A stretch of DNA of 64,000 nucleotides from Nocardioidaceae bacterium (GCA_030447805.1 JAUJOE010000002.1:124001-188000), one strand, 5' to 3'; numbered from the stretch's first letter, positions 41,597-52,363 are shown. The notes: a model not told the origin generated them from the sequence alone. Translations and numbers: made by a program.

Positions 41597-44503
41597 ATGA
41601 GTGCTCCTCACGATGCTGCTGGCCGCCCGCACGTTACGGCCGTCATCGTCGCGCACGACGGAGAGCGCTGGCTACCGACGCTGATCGCCGCCTTGGAGGC
41701 GAGCACCCGACCTCCCGACCAGGTCGTCGCGGTCGACACCGGTTCCACCGACTCCTCGCGGGACCTGCTTGCCGCCGCGTTCGGCGCGGACGCCGTACGC
41801 GACCTGCCGCGCACTGCCGGCTTCGGCGCAGCGGTGCGGGCTGCCCTCCAGAGCGTGCGGCCAGCCGCCGACGGGACCGACTCCTGGATCTGGCTGCTGC
41901 ACGACGACTGCGCACCGGCCCCGGACGCCCTGGCGCGCCAGCTCCAGACAGCGACGAGCGACACCTCGATCGGTGTTGTCGGCTGCCGGATCCGCGCCTG
42001 GCCACGCGGGCGGCGGTTGCTGGAGGTGGGGGTCACCATCACCGGAACGGGGCACCGCGAGACGGGCCTGGAGCTCGGCGAGCACGACCAGGGGCAGCAC
42101 GACGAGCTGCGCGACGTGCTCGCCGTCAGCAGCGCCGGCATGCTGGTGCGGGCTGACCTCTGGGACCGGCTGGAGGGTTTCGATCCCCGGCTGCCGCTGT
42201 TTCGAGACGACGTCGACTTCGGGTGGCGGGTGGCGAAGTCGGGGAGTCGGGTCGTGGTCGCGCCTGGCGCGGTCGTCTTCCACGCGGAAGCGGCAGCTCG
42301 CGGCGTACGACGTATCGCCAACACCTCGACCAATCCCCAGCGAGCGGACCGCCGTGCCGCCCTCTTCACGCTGCTCGCCAACTGCAGACTGCTGGTGCTG
42401 CCGTTCCAGTACGTCCGGTTGCTGGTCGGCTCGGTGCTGCGGGCCCTCGGCTACCTCCTCGGCAAGCTGCCGGGGGCGGCCTGGCAGGAGCTCGTCGCGG
42501 CGGTGAGCGTCCTCGGGCGCCCCGATCGCATCGTCGCTGCGCGGTGGCGGCGTCGCTCCCTCGCTCGGAGTGGGTCAGCGGACGTCCGGGCCAAGCTGCC
42601 GCCGTGGTGGACGCCGTACGCCAACGGCATCGACGCTGTGGCCAGCCGGTTCACCAGCGGGTTCAGGGACACCGGGCCGGCGACTTCGTCGACCGCCCAG
42701 TTGCGTTCGGGCCGCGGCGACGCCACCGCGCTGGAGACCGGTCCGGTTGCCGACGAGGCGGTCAACCTGCCGGTGGGGGCCGGCCCGGTCCACAGCACGC
42801 TGGCGCACCCCCTGCTCAGCCTGGTGGGCGTGCTGGCGGTCGTCGGATTGCTGGCGACGCGTGGACTGTGGGGCGACGGGTTTCTGCAGGGCGGCTCGTT
42901 GCTACCGGCGCCGGACTCCGCGGGGCAGTGGTGGCGGCTCTACACCGAAACCTGGCACCCGGTGCGGCTGGGCTCGACGGAGTGGACGTCGCCGTACGTC
43001 GCCGGGCTGGCGCTCGCCGGCACCGTGCTGCTGGGAAAGGCCTGGCTCCTCGTCGACGCGGTGATGCTGTTCGCGCCGGTCCTGGCGGCGATCGGGGCGT
43101 ACGTCGCTGCCCGCAGGCTCGTGCAGAGCCGGCCCGTTCGCGTGTGGATGGCGGCGACCTACGCCCTGCTGCCGGTGGTGACCGGTGCGACGGCGTCCGG
43201 GCGGGTTGGCACGGTGGTCGCCACCATCCTGCTGCCGTGGCTCGTCCCCGCGGTGGCGACGCTGGTTGCCCCTGCTGGCGGCCGGCGGCTGGGGGCTGCC
43301 TGCGCGGCGGGAGCGGTGCTGGCTGCGGTGAGTGCGTTCGCACCCGTTGCGGAGGCGATGGCGGCGGTGCTGCTGGTCGCGGCGGTGCCCTGGTTGCTGG
43401 TCCGGCGCCGACCGTCGGCGGTTCCCTACTGCTTGCTGGCGGTGCTGCTGCCGCTGGCACTACTGCTCCCTTGGTCGTGGCGGTTCCTGGATACGCCGGA
43501 GCTGGTGCTGACCGAGGCTGGCCGCGCCGACGGCGGGGCCAGGTCAGGTACGGACCCGGCCTGGCAGTGGGCGTTCGGCCGCCTCGCTGCGGCTGGTGAC
43601 GCGCCGTGGTGGCTGACTGCAGGGATCGCAGGACTTGCCGTGCTCGCCCTCCTGCGTCGGGACCGGTTGGCCGGCGTCGCCGGGGCGTGGGTGGTGATCG
43701 CCGTGGCCCTGGCAACTGCTGCTGTCATGTCTCGCTTCACCGTCGAGCTCCCGGGCGGGCTGTATCACGCGCCCGTGTGGGTCGGCTTCCCCGTCATCGT
43801 GGCCCAGGCGGCGGGAATCGTTGCAGCCGGTTTCGCCGCGGACGGGCTGACCCGCTTCATCGCCGCAGGGAGCTTCGGTTGGCGGCAACCGCTCGCCGCG
43901 GTGGCCACGGCGGCCGCGGTGCTGACAACGGTGGCCGGGCTCGCCTGGTGGGCCGTGCTCGCACCGAGCGGCGAGCTGTCCCGTCGGACCGCGGTTGCCC
44001 TCCCGGCGTACATGGTCGACGCGATCGACGCCGACAGCGGGCTGCGCGTGCTCGTGGTCCGCGGCACCGCTGACCGAGCGACGTACGACGTGGTCGCCGG
44101 CGACGGTGTGCGCCTCGGTGACGACAGCGTGCTGCCGGCCGCCGGGTCGACTGAGGTGACCCGCCTTGTCACAGATTTACTCGTGGAGCGCGCGGCGGTC
44201 GCTCCAGCCGGGCTGGCTGAGCTGGGCATCAAGTACGTCGTGCTGCCACCGCCGAACGGTCCACAGCTGGTCGACCAGCTCGACGCCACCCCGGGACTGT
44301 CCCGGGCCAGTGCAGGACAGCTGGCAGGGTGGCAGATCGACGCGGCGCGCGACCAGTCGGCCAGCGCAGCGCCGGCGCTCGAACCCGCTGAGTCCGATCG
44401 CCGTTGGCATCTCGCCGGACAGGCGGGGCTGTGGCTGCTGGTGCTGATGCTCGCCGCGCCCGGACTGCACCGCCGCGAAGGCCTGGGAGAGGGACAGCGA
44501 TGA
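41597..44503 (+). CDS. Large membrane glycosyltransferase (GT2 domain plus multi-helix membrane domain)
   Basis: A 968-residue protein. The N-terminal GT-A domain (about 1-260) has VTAVIVAHDGERWLPTLI, VVAVDTGSTDSSRDLL, the DxD-like WLLHDDCAPAPD, and FRDDVDFGWRVAKSG with the catalytic acid region. From about residue 395 come ten or more membrane helices (for example LLSLVGVLAVVGLLATRGLW, LLLPLALLLPWSWRF), then an external segment before a last helix (LWLLVLMLAAPGL). It presumably adds a sugar to a lipid-linked or wall glycan. The gene order whiB, this gene, DUF5719, DUF3499, zincin, manB is familiar in actinobacteria. Its stop overlaps DUF5719 by 4 nt. Confidence 0.85.
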   Translation: MSAPHDAAGRPHVTAVIVAHDGERWLPTLIAALEASTRPPDQVVAVDTGSTDSSRDLLAAAFGADAVRDLPRTAGFGAAVRAALQSVRPAADGTDSWIWLLHDDCAPAPDALARQLQTATSDTSIGVVGCRIRAWPRGRRLLEVGVTITGTGHRETGLELGEHDQGQHDELRDVLAVSSAGMLVRADLWDRLEGFDPRLPLFRDDVDFGWRVAKSGSRVVVAPGAVVFHAEAAARGVRRIANTSTNPQRADRRAALFTLLANCRLLVLPFQYVRLLVGSVLRALGYLLGKLPGAAWQELVAAVSVLGRPDRIVAARWRRRSLARSGSADVRAKLPPWWTPYANGIDAVASRFTSGFRDTGPATSSTAQLRSGRGDATALETGPVADEAVNLPVGAGPVHSTLAHPLLSLVGVLAVVGLLATRGLWGDGFLQGGSLLPAPDSAGQWWRLYTETWHPVRLGSTEWTSPYVAGLALAGTVLLGKAWLLVDAVMLFAPVLAAIGAYVAARRLVQSRPVRVWMAATYALLPVVTGATASGRVGTVVATILLPWLVPAVATLVAPAGGRRLGAACAAGAVLAAVSAFAPVAEAMAAVLLVAAVPWLLVRRRPSAVPYCLLAVLLPLALLLPWSWRFLDTPELVLTEAGRADGGARSGTDPAWQWAFGRLAAAGDAPWWLTAGIAGLAVLALLRRDRLAGVAGAWVVIAVALATAAVMSRFTVELPGGLYHAPVWVGFPVIVAQAAGIVAAGFAADGLTRFIAAGSFGWRQPLAAVATAAAVLTTVAGLAWWAVLAPSGELSRRTAVALPAYMVDAIDADSGLRVLVVRGTADRATYDVVAGDGVRLGDDSVLPAAGSTEVTRLVTDLLVERAAVAPAGLAELGIKYVVLPPPNGPQLVDQLDATPGLSRASAGQLAGWQIDAARDQSASAAPALEPAESDRRWHLAGQAGLWLLVLMLAAPGLHRREGLGEGQR

Positions 44504-45965
44504 GCTACCGGTCCGCTGCTGTCGCCGTTGTTGCGGTCCTCGCGTCGGCGTCAGCTGTCACAGTCGCCGACCGCTCGTCGACTACGCTGCCGCCGCCCCA
44601 ACGGCCAGTGGCTGAGCAGGTGCCGCCGGGCGCAACCGCGCTTGCGTGCCCGCCGCCACCTTCCGGTGCTGACACGGTTACCTCGCTCTTTGCTGTCAGC
44701 CCGGCGGGCGGCCCGCAGAGCTCAGCACCTGGAGCCCTTGACGTCGCGCCGCTACGGCGGCCGCCGAGGCCGACGTTGAGCAGCGTGACAACGGCGGGAG
44801 AGCCGCTGCAGCGCGCTCTGAAACCCGACACCGCAGGGCTGCTCGTCGGTGCGTCGGGCGGTTGGCTCCCGGGGTCAGCGCCGTCGTGTCGTCGGTGCTG
44901 TCCAGCGTGAAGACCTCTGGCCTGGCCGCCAGCGCATGTGGGGCGGCCGCGAACGACTGGTGGTTCAGCGCCGTCGACACCAGCGTCGGGGCCAGGTCAC
45001 GGTTGGTGTTGTCGAACCCCACCCGGGCGGTTGCCGTCGTCGACCTTGCGCTGTTCGGTTACAACGGGCCGATCGAACCGGCCGGTGCCAGGGGCATCAC
45101 GGTGGCGCCGTTCTCCGAGCGGACCCTGGACCTCTCCCGGTTTGCGCCGGGTTCCGACGCGCTCACTGTGAACGCGCACGCCTCGCGCGGGTCGGTGGTC
45201 GCGGCGGTCCTGACGACCAAGCGCCGCCGCGTCTCCGCTGTCGGCAGCGAGTGGCTCGCGCCGAGTGCCGGCCCGAGCACCTCCGTCGTCATCAACCCCG
45301 CTCCGCCTCTTGAAGCCAACGCTTCGCGCCGCGACGGTGACGCACCGGAACCGTCGAGCGAGGGAAAGCAGCGCCTCGTGCTCACCAACACCAGCCGCAG
45401 GGAAGCCCTGGTGCACGTGCGGGTCTTCGATGCCTCGGGGACTTTCACCCCCACTCAGCTGGCCGACGTCCGGATCAGACCCGGGAGCGTTGTCGTCGAG
45501 GACCTGCTGCCGATCACCCAGGGGGTAGCGGCCGGCGTACGGGTGAGCAGCAACGTGCCGGTGACCGGCGCCGTCACCACCATCACGTCTGACCCGGCCG
45601 AGGACTTCACCGTGTCAACGGCCAGTGCAGCGCTCACCGATCCCGCGGTGGTGCCGCTGCTTCCCGACTCCGACCTAACCCTCCTCCTGACGACTCCCGA
45701 CCCGATCGGCGGCAGCCTGCGGGTGGCGACCTTCAACGACGTCGGCACCAGGCTTCGCAACCAGGTCGTCAACGTGAAAGGCGCCGCCGCGACGGTCTGG
45801 GAGCCGCCCGAGGGCAGGAATCTGGCCTACCTCGTGGTCAGCGTGCGCGCGGGTGAAGCCATCACCGGCATGGCCTCCTACCGCAGCCCCGACGGGATAA
45901 CGTCGGTGCCGCTTCGTTCCGGTATCTGGTCGATCACGCGGCCAGCTGTCGCGCCGGTCCCCTGA
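44500..45965 (+). CDS. DUF5719 secreted protein, one frameshift
   Basis: An exported protein of about 488 residues. The signal peptide contains VAVVAVLASASAVTVA, followed by a proline-rich stretch and a repetitive beta-rich domain. Two stretches of RLVLSNPTRAVAVVDLALFG and RLVLTNTSRREALVHVRVFD type resemble each other, suggesting tandem Ig-like modules. The frame breaks in a GGGG run at 44871-44874: GGWLPG continues in the next frame as VSAVVSSVL. ATG 44500 overlaps the glycosyltransferase stop (ATGA). The family's function is unknown; coupling suggests it assists the upstream transferase outside the membrane. Confidence 0.8.
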
Positions 45966-45972
45966 GCGCAGC

Positions 45973-46329
45973 TCAGGCCTCGGTCGACCGCAGCATCCGC
46001 AGGTGGCCGCGACGTCCGACCTCCACCGCCGAGTCCGGTAGCTCATCGACGGGGCGGGGGCGGGCAGCCTCTCGTACGGCGTTCGCCAGCGCCAGCAGGT
46101 CATCACCGCTCGGTGCCGGCGTCCCTGTGTCGCGCGCCAGCCGGATGACCTCCCACCCCCGCGGCGCGCTCAGCCGCTCGGCGTGGAACTGGCACAGGTC
46201 GTAGGCGTGCGGTTCGGCGTACGTCGCCAACGGGCCCAGCACCACCGTGGAGTCGGAGTACACGTACGTCAGCGTCGCTACGGCGGCGTCGGCGCAGGTG
46301 CTGCGCGAGCACATCCTCCGTCGACTCAC
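45973..46329 (-). CDS. DUF3499 small cysteine protein
   Basis: A 118-residue protein, equivalent to M. tuberculosis Rv3258c. The N-terminus MSRRRMCSRSTC and the later YDLCQFHAERLSAPRGWEV supply three cysteines and a histidine that look like a treble-clef zinc site. The C-terminus is variable. Function is unknown. It points toward and nearly abuts the DUF5719 gene, while the zincin gene diverges 88 bp away. Confidence 0.82.
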   Translation of the reverse strand: MSRRRMCSRSTCADAAVATLTYVYSDSTVVLGPLATYAEPHAYDLCQFHAERLSAPRGWEVIRLARDTGTPAPSGDDLLALANAVREAARPRPVDELPDSAVEVGRRGHLRMLRSTEA

Positions 46330-46417
46330 GAGGCGACGCTACCGCCCACTCTGGCCACAGCCCGGCATTGCGACGGTGGCGGACGCTGTGTCTGCGCCAC
46401 CGCACTAGAGTCTGTTT

Positions 46418-46891
46418 GTGCCCGAGCTGCGGAAGGGTCCGGTGCTCCCCGTCGTCGGACGGCGCCGCGAGCCGACTCGCGAGCGACACGGTCGCGGCCT
46501 GCGGGGGCCGGTGTCGCTGCCGGGGCCGTTGAGCCCGGGTGGCCCGGCTGTGCGACCGAGTCGGCGCGACGACTTCGACGAGCTCGTGTTGTCGCTCGTC
46601 GACAGGTTGGCCGGGCGCTGGGAGAAGGAGCTCTCCGGCGTGGAGTTCGCCACCGAGGACGCTCCACAGATGCCCGACGATTGGCTCGGCGACGACTGGC
46701 CCGGCGAACGGGTGCCGTTCGGAGCTGTCGTTCCAGCCCGACCTCAGCATCCCGCCCGCATCGTGCTGTTCCGGCGTCCGATCGAGCTGCGCGCCAAGAC
46801 CCGCTCCGAGCGCACCGCGCTGGTTCACGAGACGCTGGTGGAGCACATCGCCGAACTCCTCGGTCGAGACCCGGCCGAGATCGACTTCTGA
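46418..46891 (+). CDS. Zincin-like (Zincin_1/DUF1025) family protein
   Basis: A 157-residue protein, positional match to M. tuberculosis Rv3259. The C-terminal core, DDFDELVLSLVDRLAGRW through RIVLFRRPIELRA and HETLVEHIAELLGRDPAEID, fits the minimal zincin family. The usual HExxH is not present: the helix reads HETLVEH, with the second histidine two residues late. Catalysis is therefore uncertain. The first 45 residues are arginine/proline-rich. GTG 46418 is used. Confidence 0.72.
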   Translation: MPELRKGPVLPVVGRRREPTRERHGRGLRGPVSLPGPLSPGGPAVRPSRRDDFDELVLSLVDRLAGRWEKELSGVEFATEDAPQMPDDWLGDDWPGERVPFGAVVPARPQHPARIVLFRRPIELRAKTRSERTALVHETLVEHIAELLGRDPAEIDF

Positions 46892-46942
46892 ACTCGCTCG
46901 GGGCGTGCTGTTCTGCGCCGTGGCTCTGCTTGGATGAGAGCC

Positions 46943-48340
46943 GTGGCTGACCTCGCGGCGATCTTCAAGGCCTACGACGTGCGCGGACTGGTCCCCGAGC
47001 AGCTCGACGAGGCGGCCGCGCGCCAGATCGGCACGGCGTTCGTCGCCGAGGTGATCGACGGCTCGACCGACCCGGCGGTCGTGGTCGGCCACGACATGCG
47101 TTCGTCGTCTCCTGGACTGGCGGCCGCGTTCGCCGACGGGGTGCGCGACACGGGCACCGACGTGGTGATGATCGGTCTCGCCTCCACCGACCAGCTGTAC
47201 TTCGCCTCTGGCCGGCTAGGGCTGCCCGGGGCGATGTTCACCGCGTCGCACAACCCGCGCGCGTACAACGGCATCAAGCTGTGCCGGGCCGGGGCGGCGG
47301 CGATGGCGGCCGACACCGGTCTCACGGCGATCCGCGACCGGGTTGTGGCCGCCAACGCCAAGGCGTCGGCGGCGCTGACCGCGTCCGCCGCGAACAGCGC
47401 GCCGGCCGGGCGCGGGGCGCTGGAGCAGCGGGACATGCTGACGTCGTACGCCGAGCACCTTCTCGGCACCGTCAAGGTCACCGGGCGGCGGCTGAAGGTG
47501 GTTGTCGATGCCGCCAACGGTATGGCTGGCCACACGGTGCCGCCGGTCTTCGGTGCGCTGGACGTCGACCTCGTCCCGTTGTACTTCGACCTCGACGGCA
47601 GCTTCCCCAACCATGCGGCCAACCCGCTTGACCCGGCCAACCTGCAGGACCTGAAGTCGGCTGTCGTGCGTGAGCGGGCCGACGTCGGGCTGGCCTTCGA
47701 CGGCGACGCGGACCGGTGCTTCGTGGTGGACGAGCGGGGCAGCGTGATCCCCCTTCTGCGCTGACGGGCCTCATCGCCGTACGAGAGCTGGCGAAGGAGC
47801 CTGGGGCACCCATCGTGCACAACCTGATCTCCAGCCGGGCGGTCCCCGAGGTCATCCGTCGGCATGGCGGGGTTCCCATTCGAACCCAGGTCGGCCACTC
47901 GATCATCAAGGCGGTGATGGCCAAGGAGAACGCCGGTGTTCGGCGCTGAGCACTCGGGCCACTTCTACTTTCGCGACTTCTGGTACGCCGACTCCGGCCT
48001 GCTGGCTGCCTTGCACCTGTTGGCGGCGCTGGCCGCCGACGACCGCCCCGTCTCGCAGCTGCTGGCGGAGTTTGACCCCTATGCGTCGTCGGGGGAGATC
48101 AACTTCAGCACCGACCGCGCCGCGCGGGCGATCGAGGCGGTTCAGGCCCACTACGCCGACGAACCGGGGATCCGCGTCGACCACCTCGACGGTCTCACGG
48201 TGAGCGCCAGGGACTGGTGGTTCAATATCCGTCCGTCGAACACCGAGCCGCTGCTGCGCCTCAACGTGGAGGGCACGAATTCTGCGACGATGGCAGCCAC
48301 CCGCGATCAGGTGACGGCGCTGTTGAGGAGGAGCATGTGA
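46943..48340 (+). CDS. manB: Phosphomannomutase/phosphoglucomutase, two frameshifts
   Basis: Interconverts mannose-6-phosphate and mannose-1-phosphate for GDP-mannose and wall or lipid glycans. Catalytic serine loop TASHNPRAYNGIK, metal loop FDGDADRCFVVDE, sugar-binding GAEHSGHFYFRDF and phosphate-binding RPSNTEPLLRLNVE are all present but lie in three frames. One C is missing from a run near 47749-47753 (GSVIP then PSALTGLIAVREL), and one G is extra near 47931-47936 (AKENA then VFGAEHSG). Corrected length is about 466 residues. GTG 46943 or ATG 46934 is the start. Confidence 0.9.
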
Positions 48341-48642
48341 AGCTCGACCCGGTTCTGCTCGAGATCTTGGTGTGCCCGGCCTGCAAGAGCTCGTTGGACG
48401 TCGACAACGACAACGACGAGCTGATCTGCACCGGATGCGGCCTCATCTACCCGGTGCGCGACGACATCCCCGTGATGCTTGTCGACGAGGCACGCAGGGC
48501 GAGCGCCGGCGAGCCGAGCGGCGCCCCGGAGGATGCCGCCGCGGACGGACCATCGGGCGGAGTCGACGCTCCGCCAGACGGCGTCGACCGGGACGGTTCG
48601 CCGGAAGGGACGGGAGACGTGGACTCCGAGCGGACGTCCTGA
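48337..48642 (+). CDS. Trm112-like zinc-finger protein with an acidic tail
   Basis: A 101-residue protein. The Trm112/UPF0434 core has LDPVLLEILVCPACKSSLDV and LICTGCGLIYPVRDDIPVML, forming a CxxC...CxxC zinc site. The last 45 residues are acidic and low-complexity. Trm112 partners usually activate methyltransferases, but the bacterial role is unclear. GTG 48337 overlaps the manB stop (GTGA) with GAGGAG just upstream. The SIS gene follows 4 bp later. Confidence 0.85.
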   Translation: MKLDPVLLEILVCPACKSSLDVDNDNDELICTGCGLIYPVRDDIPVMLVDEARRASAGEPSGAPEDAAADGPSGGVDAPPDGVDRDGSPEGTGDVDSERTS

Positions 48643-48646
48643 CGCG

Positions 48647-49697
48647 ATGGCGGACTCCTTCGACGACACCCGACTGGACAACCCGGACGCGCTGGCGACG
48701 GCCGATCCCCTCCTGCGGCGGCTGGCGGAGTCCGGGGCTCGGGTGCGGCTGGAGGCAGGCGGCGCCGGCGAGGCCCTCGCCGCGCTCGAAGCGGACGCCG
48801 CGCCCCGCGCGATCGTGGCGGCTGGTGCGGACGCCCGGCTGCTTCGGGCGGTCCTCGAGCCGTGGAGCCCGGTGCCGTTCGTCGCCTGGCCCGGACCCAG
48901 CCTGCCCGGCTGGGCCGGTGCACTTGACCTGGTCATCGTGCTGGCGCCGGCCGGCGGAGACGCCCAGACCGCGTCAGCGGTGCGCGAGGCCGTACGCCGC
49001 GGCTGTGCGCTCGTCACCGCCTGCCCGCCGCACTCGGTGCTCGCCGAGTTGTCGCAGGCTCGCCACAGCACCCTGCTCCCGACCCAGACCGACGACGCGC
49101 TCGCCGTCGCTGTCGTCATGCTGCAGGCGCTGCACAGGTTGGGGGTTGGCCCGGAGATCGACGCCGACGATGTCGCGCGCGCACTGGACGAGGTCGCTGT
49201 CGCCTGCTCCCCGCAGCGAGACATCGCGAGCAACCCGGCGAAGGATCTCGCGTTCGCGCTTGCCGACTCGTTGCCGCTGGTGTGGGGCGGGTCGGTCCTC
49301 GCGGCGAGGGCCGCCCGACGGGTGGCGGAGGGGCTGCGCCGCACAACGGGTCGGCCAGCGCTGGCAGCCGACGCGGCCCATCTGCTGCCGGTGCTCGAGG
49401 CGACCCGCCAGCGCGACGTGTTCGCCGACCCGTTCACCGATGGAGCCGAAACCGGCGCGTCGTTACGGCCCAGCCTGCTGATCCTCGACGACGGCACCGA
49501 GGAGGCGACGATCCGGGAGCTGCGCGGGAGGCTGACGACGACGGCGACGAACCACGACGTACGATGCCAGACCATCGAAGGGACAGCGGGACCCGAGATG
49601 GCGCGCTACGCGCTCGCTGCTGACCACCGGCCTGTATGCCGCCACGTATCTCGGCATCGGGTTGTCCCGAGACGACGAGGAGCAGGCGGGCCGATGA
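48647..49697 (+). CDS. SIS-domain phosphosugar isomerase (glucose/mannose-6-phosphate isomerase-like), one frameshift
   Basis: A protein of about 349 residues, counterpart of M. tuberculosis Rv3256c. The N-terminal half is SIS-like (LDLVIVLAPAGGDAQTASAV); the C-terminal half resembles the bifunctional phosphoglucose/phosphomannose isomerase domain (AKDLAFALADSLPLVWGGSVLAARA). An extra C near 49610 shifts the frame; the corrected end is LLTTGLYAATYLGIGLSRDDEE, a family-typical terminus. Its stop overlaps the next gene by 4 nt (ATGA). Together with manB it would connect fructose-6-phosphate to mannose-1-phosphate. Confidence 0.8.
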
Positions 49698-50646
49698 GCG
49701 CAGAAGGCGGCACCAAGGCGATCATCGCGGCATTGCTCGCCAACCTCGGGAATCGCGGCCACCAAGTTGGTGGCGTGGGCGCTGACCAGGTCGTCGTCGA
49801 TGCTCGCGGAGTCGATCCACTCCCTCGCCGACTCCGGAAACCAGGCGCTGCTGCTGCTCGGCGGGAAGCGCGCTAGGCGTGCCCCGACGAAGAACCACCC
49901 CTTCGGCTTTGGCCGCGAGCGGTACATCTACGCGTTCATCGTGTCGATCGTGCTGTTCACCGTCGGTGGTCTGTTCGCGCTGTACGAGGCCTACCACAAG
50001 TACCACGAGGTGCATGCTGGCAAGGAGAACGAGCTGCTGATCAGTGACTGGTGGTGGGTGCCGCTGGTCGTGCTGGGCGCCGCCATCGTCATGGAGACCT
50101 TCTCGTTCCGCACTGCGATCGTCGAGTCCAACAAGGTCCGGGGAGGCCAGCTGGGGCGAGTTCATCCGCAACGCCAAGGCACCTGAGCTGCCGGTGGTCC
50201 TGCTCGAGGACTTCGCGGCTCTGCTCGGGTTGATCTTCGCGCTTTTCGGCGTTGGTCTGACCCTGCTGACTGACAACGGCTACTGGGATGTCGCCGGTAC
50301 CGTTGCGATCGGTCTGCTGCTCGTGACCGTGGCGATTGTGCTGGCGGTGGAGACCAAGAGCCTGTTGCTTGGCGAGGCCGCCGCCCCGCGCGAGCGCGAG
50401 TTGATCGCCGCGCGCATCCGCGCCAACGATCATGTGCTCGACATCCTCAGCCTGCGCACCTTGCACCTCGGACCGGAGCAGGTCCTGGTCGCCTGCAAGA
50501 TCTCGGTGCGCCCCACCGACAGCGCTCAGCTCGTCACCGACACGATCAACGCGGTCGAGGACAGCATCAGGCAAGCTGTGCCGTCGGCGACGCATATCTT
50601 CATCGAGCCCGACATCTTCCGGGCTGCCGTCGCCTCCTCCGGCTGA
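49694..50646 (+). CDS. Cation diffusion facilitator (CDF) family transporter, two frameshifts
   Basis: A membrane efflux protein for zinc-type divalent metals, about 317 residues after correction. Helix 2 has the metal-site HxxxD in ESIHSLADSGNQ. NHPFGFGRERYIYAFIVSIVLF, PELPVVLLEDFAALLGLIFALFG (the second site as EDxxA) and a C-terminal cytoplasmic domain, VLDILSLRTLHLGPEQVLVA, follow. Breaks: an extra A near 49753 (LANLG then IAATKLVAWALT) and a lost G in the GGGG run near 50140 (ASWGEFIRNAKAPELP). It ends the operon that starts with manB. Confidence 0.85.
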
Positions 50647-50782
50647 CGGAAAGACAGAGGCTCGGCCAACCAGAGCAGAACGCCTCATCGTTTGCACGGT
50701 CCCAGGCGTCCCGGTCGGCACGCCGAGTTGTCCGACGAGGAATTTCGCTGGCGTCCGTCACCCAGCGTGCAGGTGATTGTCG

Positions 50783-50798
50783 TCGAACAGTCGTACGA
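50783..50798 (+). promoter_or_regulatory. SOS (LexA) box before the second DUF222-HNH gene
   Basis: TCGAACAGTCGTACGA matches TCGAAC-N4-GTTCGA at 11 of 12 fixed positions and ends 8 nt before the ATG at 50807, so bound LexA would block transcription or its start. The rest of 50647-50782 shows nothing recognisable. Confidence 0.65.
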
Positions 50799-50806
50799 TT
50801 GCAGGT

Positions 50807-52331
50807 ATGGATGCGAGTTACGCGAAGCTGTATGGCGACATCAAGGACCGGCTATGCGCAGCCGAAGGAGCCTCTCGCGTGCCGTCGCTCAACGTGGCGT
50901 TGAACGCCCGGCTGGTGCAGTTGACCGCTGAGCTGATCCAGACCGACCTGTGGCGCGATGTACGGCATCGCGGTCAGTCGAGCACTAGCCTGACGTTGCA
51001 GACCGGCCTGTGCTGTCCTGCGACTTCGCAGACTCCTGTGTGCTGTCCCCGTCCTCGCCCCGGCCAGGTCGCCGAGGTCGCCGAGAGCCACGCACCGAGT
51101 TGCCGGTGACCACCGGCAAGCCAATCGCCGCTGGTGAGTTGTCGTTTGAGCAGGTGCAGTGCGGTGAGTAGGCACCCGGGCAAGTTCGAACTGTACGACG
51201 GTATGGAGGAGAGCCGCCTCGTGGACATCAAGGACCGGCTCGCTGACGCGTGCGGTGTGCTCAACGTCGCGAATCGCGCCAGTACGGGATCCGGTCCAGG
51301 TCGCCGACCGATTTGCCCCACCGGAAGCTCGCCGCTGGTGAGTTGTCGTTTGAGCAGGTGCATGCGGTGACCCGGCACCAGGGCAAGTTCTGTGACGACG
51401 AGGCCGCGCCTCGTTCGCCACCATCGCGACCGTGCCGCAGATCCGGACCCTGTCCCGCTACACCTTCACCACCCCACCTGTCGACGCCACCAGCGCCGCC
51501 ACCGTGGAGGAGCCCGGCGGTGAACAGGCAGCCGACGGCTCCGCGACGAAGGGGCTGGCGGCGGAGGCGGTCGCGCCGGGGCGGGTGACCCAGTTTCATG
51601 ACTCCACCCGGTACCGGCTGGTGGTGGACGCCCCCGCCGACCAAGGCGCGCTGATCCAGGCCGCCATCAGCGAAGCCAAGGACGCCCTGTTCCAGGTGGG
51701 GCAGCCGCAGGTGTCGTTCTTCGACGCCCTGGTGGAGGTGTGCAACCGGTCCCTGTCCGGTGTGCAACCCACCAGCCGGGCCGACAAGTACCGGGTGTAT
51801 GTGCACCTGGACACCGACGGCGCCTGGGTCAACGCCGGCCCCGCGCTCCCGCCGGGTCTGTTGGCGAAGCTGACCTGCGCCGGGTCGATCGCCCCGGTCT
51901 GGGAGACCGACGGGAAACCGGTCAACGTTGGCCGCAGCCAGCGGATCGTGCCCGACCGCACCCGCCGGCTGGTCGAAGACCGCGACCGCGGCTGCCGCTA
52001 CCCCGGCTGTGTCGCCCGCGCCTACCTGGAGGTCCACCACGGCATCCACTGGAAAGACGGCGGACCCACCAACACCTGGAACCTGATCGGTCTGTGCCCC
52101 TACCACCACGACGCCCACCACCGGGGACAGTTCCTCATCACCGGCAACGCCGACCTTCCCGACGGGCTCACCTTCACCGACAACCGCGGCAGCCCGATCA
52201 CCGTCGGGCGACCGCACCCACCCGATGATCCGCTGCCCACCCCGCCGGACGGGCGCCGGTACGAACACCCCATCGGTGAACCCGTCCAACACAAATGGGT
52301 TTACTTCACCCCACCCGACAACACCGCCTAG
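50807..52331 (+). pseudogene. DUF222-HNH (13E12-like) endonuclease gene, rearranged N-terminal half
   Basis: The C-terminal 299 codons (from about 51432) are intact. A DUF222 region (RYRLVVDAPADQGALIQAAI) leads to an HNH nuclease (CRYPGCVARAYLEVHHGIHWKDGG, then NLIGLCPYHHDAHHRGQF) with zinc-binding cysteines and catalytic histidines. The first 620 bp are scrambled. After MDASYAKLYGDIKDRLCAAEGASRVP, coding segments in different frames include LTLQTGL and AAGELSFEQV. A stretch containing AAGELSFEQV occurs twice (about 51121-51160 and 51322-51362), and DIKDRL recurs near 51228. This looks like internal duplication plus frameshifts. Confidence 0.75.
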
Positions 52332-52363
52332 TAAAGGGGCCGCTGGTTGGCGATGATCTGGAG

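Noticed and set aside
47716-47949. Separate small gene between two manB pieces
   Set aside because: Its residues (LIAVRELAKEPGAPIVHNLISS) are the missing middle of phosphomannomutase in a shifted frame.
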